Positions 45,701 through 50,746 of a stretch of 51,874 nt of DNA are shown here, piece after piece. Source of the stretch: Terriglobales bacterium. Its GTDB lineage: Bacteria > Acidobacteriota > Terriglobia > Terriglobales > Acidobacteriaceae. The stretch lies in NCBI GenBank assembly GCA_025462725.1, contig JAOAPE010000007.1:1-51874 (forward strand). The letters are read 5' to 3'. Within the stretch, counting starts at the first letter, position 1. Each line of letters starts with the position of its first letter. The translations under genes were made by a program, and so were the position numbers. Under the pieces are notes generated by a model. That model saw only the letters and a program-made list of their open reading frames with translations. It made no database searches and was not told where the DNA came from.

Positions 45701-46870
45701 ATGCCAAGCCAAAAGAAGTCCATTCCGAAGAAACTGACATTAAAAGCACAACGCGCAGCTCGCGCAAAAGAAACTTCCCCGCATCCCGGTCTTTCCTTTT
45801 CGCATAAGCACCACGTTTTCATTTGCAAAGTTAAGCGTGGAGAGATGTGGGCTTTAAATCATTTGACGCCGAAAGATAAGGCCACCGTCACGCCATTGTT
45901 TGAGATGTGGCCTCCCGCTCCACCTCGGAAAGCCCAAGACGGCGAAGAGGGAAAGGCTCCTAAGACATTGAGTGTTCATGCTTCGGACCTTCTCGGAATG
46001 GTCCGGGATGAGTGGAACACGCTTCCATTTTTTCTCGATACACGCTATGTCCCACTCGGTGGCATTCCTTCGCCTTCAAGCGCGAAAATAATATTCGACT
46101 CTGCAAGGAATATGGGCTTAACAGCCATCCCGGTCACATCGATTAAATTCGCCCCTGAATTTCAGCATGCAATCCGCGACATCAACGCGAAAGACGGGCG
46201 CGGGGTCATGATCAGATTGTTTATTCAAGATTTTATTAACCCTGCGCTTCTCAATGACTACCTGTCTGCGCTCTTGGGAGTATTGAAAATTGATGCCACC
46301 AAGGCCGATATCTTGATCGACTTGGAATACAAACCGCAGCAATTGGAAGTTCAACAGTTAGGCCACTCAGCTGTGTCGGTCTTGCCAATGCTTAAGAAAT
46401 GGCGAACCGTGATCCTATCGTCTGGCTGTTTTCCATTGTCGATCTCAGACTTTCCACTTGATGAGTGGAGGTCAATTCAACGAAGCGATTGGCTGGGGTG
46501 GCTGCATGTGAACTCGGTTCTTGCAAAAGCTAAATCGCGGCAAATTTCATACGGTGATTACGGTATCCGATGCGGGGGTACTCCTAAGAACATCCCAAAT
46601 AGGCCAGACCCCAATATCCGGTATTCGGCAGCTAGCAATATTTTAGTGCGGAAAGGCCCTAAAGTTGACGGGACAGTGAAGGGTATCTGCGGGAGCTTGA
46701 TTGGAAAATCAGAATTTGCAGGAATAAATTTCAGTCAGGGCGACGCGGAGATAGCTGTGAGAGCAGCCAGGCCAGGTTTGCCGAATAATGGTCAAGCAGA
46801 GCAATGGATCCAGTGGTGCACGAATCACCATCTTGCTTTGACTGCTTCACAAATCCGGAACCTCCCCTAG
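45701..46870 (+). CDS. Beta-family protein (phage-T4-beta-like, sce7725-type)
   Basis: A 389-residue protein I assign to the beta family (Pfam-type 'beta protein', related to sce7725). It is recognised from the N-terminal basic tail then HKHHVFICKVKRGEMWAL, the block LTPKDKATVTPLFEMWPP, and the C-terminal NNGQAEQWIQWCTNHHLALT. The ATG at 45701 follows AAGGA five bases upstream; a start at 45488 would prepend unrelated residues. Molecular function unknown; such genes occur in mobile or defence-like contexts. The 3' end overlaps the convergent sce7726-like gene by 140 bases. Visibly AT-richer than neighbours. Confidence 0.78.
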   Translation: MPSQKKSIPKKLTLKAQRAARAKETSPHPGLSFSHKHHVFICKVKRGEMWALNHLTPKDKATVTPLFEMWPPAPPRKAQDGEEGKAPKTLSVHASDLLGMVRDEWNTLPFFLDTRYVPLGGIPSPSSAKIIFDSARNMGLTAIPVTSIKFAPEFQHAIRDINAKDGRGVMIRLFIQDFINPALLNDYLSALLGVLKIDATKADILIDLEYKPQQLEVQQLGHSAVSVLPMLKKWRTVILSSGCFPLSISDFPLDEWRSIQRSDWLGWLHVNSVLAKAKSRQISYGDYGIRCGGTPKNIPNRPDPNIRYSAASNILVRKGPKVDGTVKGICGSLIGKSEFAGINFSQGDAEIAVRAARPGLPNNGQAEQWIQWCTNHHLALTASQIRNLP

Positions 46871-47417
46871 CTTTAATTGCTAATCTGGCTTCTTTAGCTA
46901 GAGTTTTTACGTCCAACAGCCGCGAAGTCTCGTTCCAAATTTGCTCTGCTGAAGCTTTGGAGGTGAGATGCCTGTGCCCATGACGTCTTAAACATTTTAA
47001 CGCCTCATCTTTCCACAACATGCGTGACAAAGCGGTACTGTCCTGAAACTTGTTCCTTTTGGCGCTACGTTCTTTAGAGATAGTAATGGATCCGTTTTCG
47101 TTTTGCGCGAGTTGCAGACCCCACCATTTTGGAACGACTGCGCGCGCGGCAGAGATTAGCTTCTTTCCACAAACAAGAGTGACAAAATCGAATACTCGGC
47201 GGTACTGGTCAACCTGCCCAGCTAAACGGTCTAAGTTGTCACTGTCGCTCTTTATCTCGTAGCCGTGAAGAAATCCATTTACGACTGCTACATCGATGCG
47301 GGACGCATTGCATCCAAACTCTTCCAAAATTAAATCGTGAGACGGGTCAGGATATTTCTCTTCTAAGATTGCCAGCAAGACCGCGCGAATGTCGGAATCT
47401 CGGGTTAGCGTTACCAT
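46731..47417 (-). CDS. sce7726-family protein with PD-(D/E)XK-like motif
   Basis: A 228-residue protein of the sce7726 type, which is commonly paired with sce7725/beta proteins. A nuclease-like signature is present: E32/E33, D42 in SRIDVAVVNG, then E54-x-K56 in HGYEIKSDSDNL. This spacing is what a PD-(D/E)XK nuclease would show; catalysis is inferred, not shown. The C-terminal 120 residues are helical and basic. A candidate -35/-10 with an overlapping palindrome lies just upstream. Tail-to-tail overlap with the beta gene. Confidence 0.8.
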   Translation of the reverse strand: MVTLTRDSDIRAVLLAILEEKYPDPSHDLILEEFGCNASRIDVAVVNGFLHGYEIKSDSDNLDRLAGQVDQYRRVFDFVTLVCGKKLISAARAVVPKWWGLQLAQNENGSITISKERSAKRNKFQDSTALSRMLWKDEALKCLRRHGHRHLTSKASAEQIWNETSRLLDVKTLAKEARLAIKARGGSGFVKQSKQDGDSCTTGSIALLDHYSANLAWLLSQLSPRRPD

Positions 47418-47481
47418 AAAAGTTTCCGTGTATCACAATAGAACCAAACTAAACATTCAGCAAAGTGAGCGAGGTTGATTC

Positions 47482-47510
47482 ATCTTAACGGATAGATTGA
47501 CGCGGTCAAT
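47482..47510 (-). promoter_or_regulatory. Candidate promoter and operator of the sce7726-like gene
   Basis: On the - strand, TTGACC (47504-47509) and TAAGAT (47482-47487) are 16 bases apart. The -35 overlaps a palindrome with arms ATTGAC/GTCAAT around GCG (47496-47510). The position is right for a repressor site. Strength modest. Confidence 0.45.
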
Positions 47511-47561
47511 TATGGAGTATGGTTCTCGACCAATATGGTAGACCCGGACAGACATTGCACG

Positions 47562-48620
47562 CTACCTTTCACGATATTTTTTCCAGACTTCTTCCAAGTT
47601 CAAGGTTGGCAACGCTTCCCTAATTTTTGTTACGGCTGTTGTGCTATATCTGTCGAAACGCGCCTTTCCTATCTGCACCTGCTTAAAGCAGTCAGGCTTC
47701 TCCTTGATCTTGAGTTGCCATATCACGGCTGTCGTTTTAGGGGGGCTGAGTGCCACCTGCTGTGCGACTTGATCGCGACCAAGCGAATAAAACCCGAGTT
47801 CGTCAACTCGTCTCACCGCTACTACGGCGACTCCGGGCGTAGTCTCACGTACCAGCTGTACTGGGATGCCTTCTTTCTTGCTGATACGGAGATTCACCGG
47901 AACGCCGGTACCTTCTGTATTCAATGACAACGAAGTTATCCCTGGAAAAACCACATCAGCAGCCTCGCTCCTTCTAATTCTTGTTAACAGTGCATTAAGC
48001 TCCCCTTCACTAGGCTGCACTTTCTCTCCCTTTAAAGTCGATTCAATTACTGCAAGGCTTCGAGCGCGAGCTCTAGCTTCGAAGAGTCGCCGCCGTCCAG
48101 GACGGAGAAGACTTCGAATGAATTTCATTTCGTCTTCTACTAACACATCCAAATCGGACGGAGGATGCGTAGTAATAGGGAGCACTCTACTTGGCAAGAA
48201 CGTCGCGAGTCCTTCGCCAAAGACTGTGGCAAGAATGTCAGAAAACAGAGTGACTCCTGATCTAGTTGCAAGGTAGAGCTGTTGTTCTGGAATATCAAGC
48301 AGATAGTGTTGCTCTGCGTCTCTTAATCCATTAATCATTTGCAGAGTCAGTGCTTGTTCGTTGCTCAGAAAGCTCACATTACCGTCGTTCAGCGCCCTTT
48401 GTACGCAAGCATCAAAGCCAATCGTGTTCTTTGCTCGCCGTTCTCGAATTCGGCCGCCACGCTCGAGAATTCCCGCTTTGAGCAACATCTCAAAGCCATG
48501 GTCTAACAGGATTAGCACCGCCTGCGCCCGACCCGGATCAACAGGACGGTTAAACAATTCAATTGAAAGCAACAAAGCATCCAATGCTTTTTTTCTGAGC
48601 AGCTTGACTTCTCGCTTCAT
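47562..48620 (-). CDS. DUF3644 protein with HEPN-like motif
   Basis: A 352-residue protein of the DUF3644 type, recognised from DALLLSIELFNRPVDPGRAQ and VLILLDHGFEMLLKAGI. The helical N-terminal part contains R100-x4-H105 (INGLRDAEQHYLLD), the signature of HEPN ribonucleases; assignment to that fold is my inference. The second half (about 150-350) is mixed and unassigned. The start overlaps the upstream small gene as ATGA (48617-48620). Role possibly abortive infection by RNA cleavage, not shown. Lower G+C than the rest of the window. Confidence 0.78.
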   Translation of the reverse strand: MKREVKLLRKKALDALLLSIELFNRPVDPGRAQAVLILLDHGFEMLLKAGILERGGRIRERRAKNTIGFDACVQRALNDGNVSFLSNEQALTLQMINGLRDAEQHYLLDIPEQQLYLATRSGVTLFSDILATVFGEGLATFLPSRVLPITTHPPSDLDVLVEDEMKFIRSLLRPGRRRLFEARARARSLAVIESTLKGEKVQPSEGELNALLTRIRRSEAADVVFPGITSLSLNTEGTGVPVNLRISKKEGIPVQLVRETTPGVAVVAVRRVDELGFYSLGRDQVAQQVALSPPKTTAVIWQLKIKEKPDCFKQVQIGKARFDRYSTTAVTKIREALPTLNLEEVWKKYRER

Positions 48621-48883
48621 TCCGTTCTTCCGCTCAGCTCTCTTGTTTTTTCTAGTGCTTCAGCTTCATCCAGCAAAAAATCTTCAACCCAAACTTTTGT
48701 CTCGTTGCCGTTAGCAACTTGAATTACGCTCTTCATCCCAAATGACTCTAGTTCTCCTTTAATGACCGAACCCTCGGACAATAGCGCACCACCGAACCAC
48801 TCCAGGATGGTGCACCCCAAACGGCACTCGATCACATAGTAATCACCTAACTCCTTGATCACGGTGCCTGTCTTCATCGTCAT
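48617..48883 (-). CDS. Small beta-rich protein, putative partner of DUF3644
   Basis: An 88-residue protein with no family assignment. Alternating short strands (GTVIKELGDYYVIECRLG, then SVIKGELESFGMKSVIQVAN) suggest a small beta-barrel; the end is helical and charged (DEAEALEKTRELSGRTE). AGGAG stands nine bases before the ATG. Its stop overlaps the DUF3644 start, so the two are coupled with this gene first, as antitoxins often are. A candidate operator is just upstream. Antitoxin role is inference. Confidence 0.65.
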   Translation of the reverse strand: MTMKTGTVIKELGDYYVIECRLGCTILEWFGGALLSEGSVIKGELESFGMKSVIQVANGNETKVWVEDFLLDEAEALEKTRELSGRTE

Positions 48884-48918
48884 TGCGGTATTCTCCTGCG
48901 TCGGAAACTTGGCCCGAA

Positions 48919-48960
48919 AGTATAGCTGACTCAGTCACCGCATACTGATCCAAGTCAGCT
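48919..48960 (-). promoter_or_regulatory. Candidate -10 and operator upstream of the small gene
   Basis: On the - strand a TATACT -10 (48919-48924) lies next to an 11-base palindrome TGACTCAGTCA (48927-48937). A wider inverted repeat AGCTGACT (48924-48931) / AGTCAGCT (48953-48960) overlaps it. No clear -35 is seen. The layout resembles an autoregulated toxin-antitoxin operator. Confidence 0.5.
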
Positions 48961-48978
48961 GGAAAACTATTTTCCCCC

Positions 48979-49008
48979 TTGACACTCCCCTGCAATCAGG
49001 CATATACT
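48979..49008 (+). promoter_or_regulatory. Near-consensus sigma-70 promoter
   Basis: TTGACA (48979-48984), an 18-base spacer and TATACT (49003-49008). The -35 is perfect, the -10 has four or five matches. It points to the gene at 49253, giving a leader of about 240 bases. Confidence 0.75.
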
Positions 49009-49087
49009 TTATTTGTTAATTAGCTAGAAGTTATATGCCTCACCTACTCTCCCTCACCCCGCCCTCGCACTCCGTCCTAAGTTCTTT

Positions 49088-49173
49088 CTTTTGTCATTTT
49101 TACCCGCAACCCCTTTGCTTTGTCATATTTACCGCACCTTAGCCACCTAAAGCATTTGTTTTGTGATATTTGC
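49088..49173 (+). repeat. Three degenerate TTTGTCATATTTACC repeats in the leader
   Basis: Copies at 49090-49104 (TTTGTCATTTTTACC), 49119-49133 (TTTGTCATATTTACC) and 49160-49173 (TTTGTGATATTTGC), about 29 then 41 bases apart. Role unknown; regulator or RNA-binding sites in the leader are possible. Confidence 0.5.
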
Positions 49174-49207
49174 ATTTTGACCCCCCGGGGGGGGGTAGGT
49201 CGACTTC

Positions 49208-49235
49208 TAGCCACTGATCACTAGCCACTAACCAC
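49208..49235 (+). repeat. Heptameric repeat (TAGCCAC / TAACCAC type)
   Basis: Units TAGCCAC, TGATCAC, TAGCCAC, TAACCAC (49208-49235), then TGATGA, immediately before the ribosome-binding region of the gene at 49253. Two of the four units are identical. Confidence 0.55.
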
Positions 49236-49252
49236 TGATGAAGAGGGTTCCA

Positions 49253-49897
49253 ATGACCACTTGCACACACATCAAGACCAACGGAAGCATTTGCCAGGGC
49301 GTCGCCATGGAAGGAAAGGAATACTGCTATTTCCATCTTCGCGACCGCCAGCGATACAGCAATCTTCGCCGCGCCCACAACTATCGCCTCGAGCGCCTTC
49401 GCAAGGGTTACACTCCCGCCGAGATCTATCCCCTCAACGCTCGCAACAGCCCCGAGAACCTGGACATGCAGAGCGCGCACCTCTTCGGCACGCTCGAATT
49501 GCCCGTGCTCGAAGATGCGGCTGCCATTCAGATCGCCGTCTCCAACATCTTCCGCGCGCTCGCATTGCAGCAACTCGACCGGCACACCGCTGCAGTCCTG
49601 CTCTACTCGCTCCAGATCGCCAGCGGAAATCTGAAGAACCTCCAGACCCAGCCACTCGCGGAAGAACCGGCCGCTTCGAAAGAGCCGCATCCCTTGGACA
49701 CTTTCGCCCCCGGATTGCTCGAAGAAGACAAGCTGGAAGCGCAAGCCGCTCCCGCATCAACCCCCGCCATCGACGACGACGAAAACGTTTACAACGACAA
49801 GACCGTCGATCCCGCCCGCTTCTTCTGCGGCCCTGAAAAACCCGAACCCACAGACGCCGAGATCAACGACATCAGCCAGCCGACCGGGAACAGCTAG
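49253..49897 (+). CDS. Putative zinc-binding protein, acidobacterial family
   Basis: A 214-residue cytosolic protein. The N-terminus holds C4, H6, C14, C25 and H28 in a compact block (TTCTHIKTNGSICQG, then KEYCYFH) suggestive of a zinc-binding finger. A helical region (about 29-130) follows, with LPVLEDAAAIQIAVSNIFRA and VLLYSLQIASGNL, and an acidic, disordered tail (DDDENVYND...). I recall similar C-H...FCYFH proteins as frequent in acidobacteria, but no function is known to me. ATG 49253 follows GAGGG; the 49238 start is less suited. Long leader with promoter at 48979. Confidence 0.7.
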   Translation: MTTCTHIKTNGSICQGVAMEGKEYCYFHLRDRQRYSNLRRAHNYRLERLRKGYTPAEIYPLNARNSPENLDMQSAHLFGTLELPVLEDAAAIQIAVSNIFRALALQQLDRHTAAVLLYSLQIASGNLKNLQTQPLAEEPAASKEPHPLDTFAPGLLEEDKLEAQAAPASTPAIDDDENVYNDKTVDPARFFCGPEKPEPTDAEINDISQPTGNS

Positions 49898-49956
49898 ATC
49901 CGTGCCGACGCACTGTCAAACAAAGCCACTTTCATTTGTATGCAAACTGTTTCACA

Positions 49957-49972
49957 CACCACTAAAGTGGTG
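49957..49972 (+). promoter_or_regulatory. 16-base palindrome, candidate activator site
   Basis: Arms CACCACT and AGTGGTG with a 2-base spacer, a perfect palindrome. It lies about 35 bases upstream of the GG-N10-GC element at 50007, fitting an enhancer-binding-protein site, though closer than many. Confidence 0.45.
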
Positions 49973-50006
49973 GTCTGCAACTCTATGAAAAGAATGAGCA
50001 CGCAGC

Positions 50007-50022
50007 TGGAACTCCAAATGCA
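50007..50022 (+). promoter_or_regulatory. Candidate sigma-54 promoter of the PEP-CTERM gene
   Basis: TGGAACTCCAAATGCA has the GG-N10-GC core and matches nine of twelve defined positions of the sigma-54 consensus. It ends about 50 bases before the start at 50073. GG-N10-GC alone occurs often by chance. Confidence 0.45.
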
Positions 50023-50072
50023 TAAGTGATTGCGCAAGTTCTTAGCAACACATCTCACAGGAGTTTTTCTAA

Positions 50073-50612
50073 ATGAAGCTTTTCCGCGTTTTGGTCTTGG
50101 CTGTATTTGTCCTCGGCACCGTCTCTGCTTTTGCAGACAACGTGACCTGGTCGCTCAACAACGTCTCATTCAATGACGGTGCTACCGCGACCGGCTCTTT
50201 CACCTACAACGCTGACACCAACGCCGTCAGCAATTGGAACCTCACCACCAGCTCGACCGATGCCTTCGGCGGCTCGAACTACAACACGGGCAATAGCAGC
50301 GAGTTCACCCAGAACCTGGGCAATCCCGTAGATTCGTTCATCTTTTACATTGGCCTGTTGCAACTTCGCTTTACTCCGGTCACCGGGCTCACCAACGCAG
50401 GTGGAAACATTTCCCTGGATCTGGCCACTGCAGGCGGCGGCTCCGGCGGCGTGGAATGTTACAACTGCAGTCCCTATCGCGTGATCACCTCCGGCAGCTT
50501 GTCCGCCGAAGGCAACGCCAACAACCCGGTTCCTGAGCCATCCAGCCTTATGCTGATGGGTTCCGGACTCATCGGTCTCGGCGCCGGTCTTCGCAGAAAG
50601 TTTGGCGTTTAA
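50073..50612 (+). CDS. PEP-CTERM sorting-domain protein
   Basis: A 179-residue exported protein: signal peptide (MKLFRVLVLAVFVLGTVSAFA), a beta-rich, Asn/Ser/Thr/Gly-rich middle (WSLNNVSFNDGATATGSFTY) and a C-terminal VPEPSSLMLMGSGLIGLG, then RRKF, the PEP-CTERM signal of exosortase substrates. Exosortase would cleave it and anchor or release it at the surface; no exosortase gene lies in the window. AGGAG nine bases before the ATG. Followed by a strong terminator. Confidence 0.92.
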   Translation: MKLFRVLVLAVFVLGTVSAFADNVTWSLNNVSFNDGATATGSFTYNADTNAVSNWNLTTSSTDAFGGSNYNTGNSSEFTQNLGNPVDSFIFYIGLLQLRFTPVTGLTNAGGNISLDLATAGGGSGGVECYNCSPYRVITSGSLSAEGNANNPVPEPSSLMLMGSGLIGLGAGLRRKFGV

Positions 50613-50649
50613 CAAAGTTTCAACTCAGGAAAGCTTCTAACAAACTTGT

Positions 50650-50688
50650 CCCATCCTTCGCTGACGCGAGGGATGGGATTTTGTCTTT
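50650..50688 (+). terminator. Rho-independent terminator of the PEP-CTERM gene
   Basis: Arms CCCATCC (50650-50656) and GGATGGG (50671-50677) with TCGC/GCGA pairing inside a 4-base loop, then a T-rich tail ATTTTGTCTTT. Located about 38 bases after the stop at 50612. Also resembles the palindromic elements at 40938 and 42899. Confidence 0.85.
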
Positions 50689-50746
50689 CCCCACATTTTT
50701 AGATTGGTGGATTCACCGCGATTCGGAAGCTGTATAACTATCTCTC

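Larger units (their letters stand above)
48884..49252. other. Divergent intergenic region with two promoters and repeats
   Basis: 369 bases without a credible gene. In order on +: a - strand operator/-10 region (48919-48960), a + strand sigma-70 promoter (48979-49008), three degenerate TTTGTCATATTTACC-type repeats (49088-49173), a C6G9 run (49181-49195), and a heptad repeat (49208-49235). A - strand frame at 49139-49744 is rejected as a shadow. Confidence 0.7.

Noticed and set aside
47535-47927. + strand frame of 130 residues opposite DUF3644
   Set aside because: Antisense to a strongly recognisable gene; no ribosome-binding site.
49139-49744. Frame of 201 residues on the - strand
   Set aside because: Lies opposite the His/Cys protein and includes its repeat-rich leader; its composition reflects the antisense of that gene.
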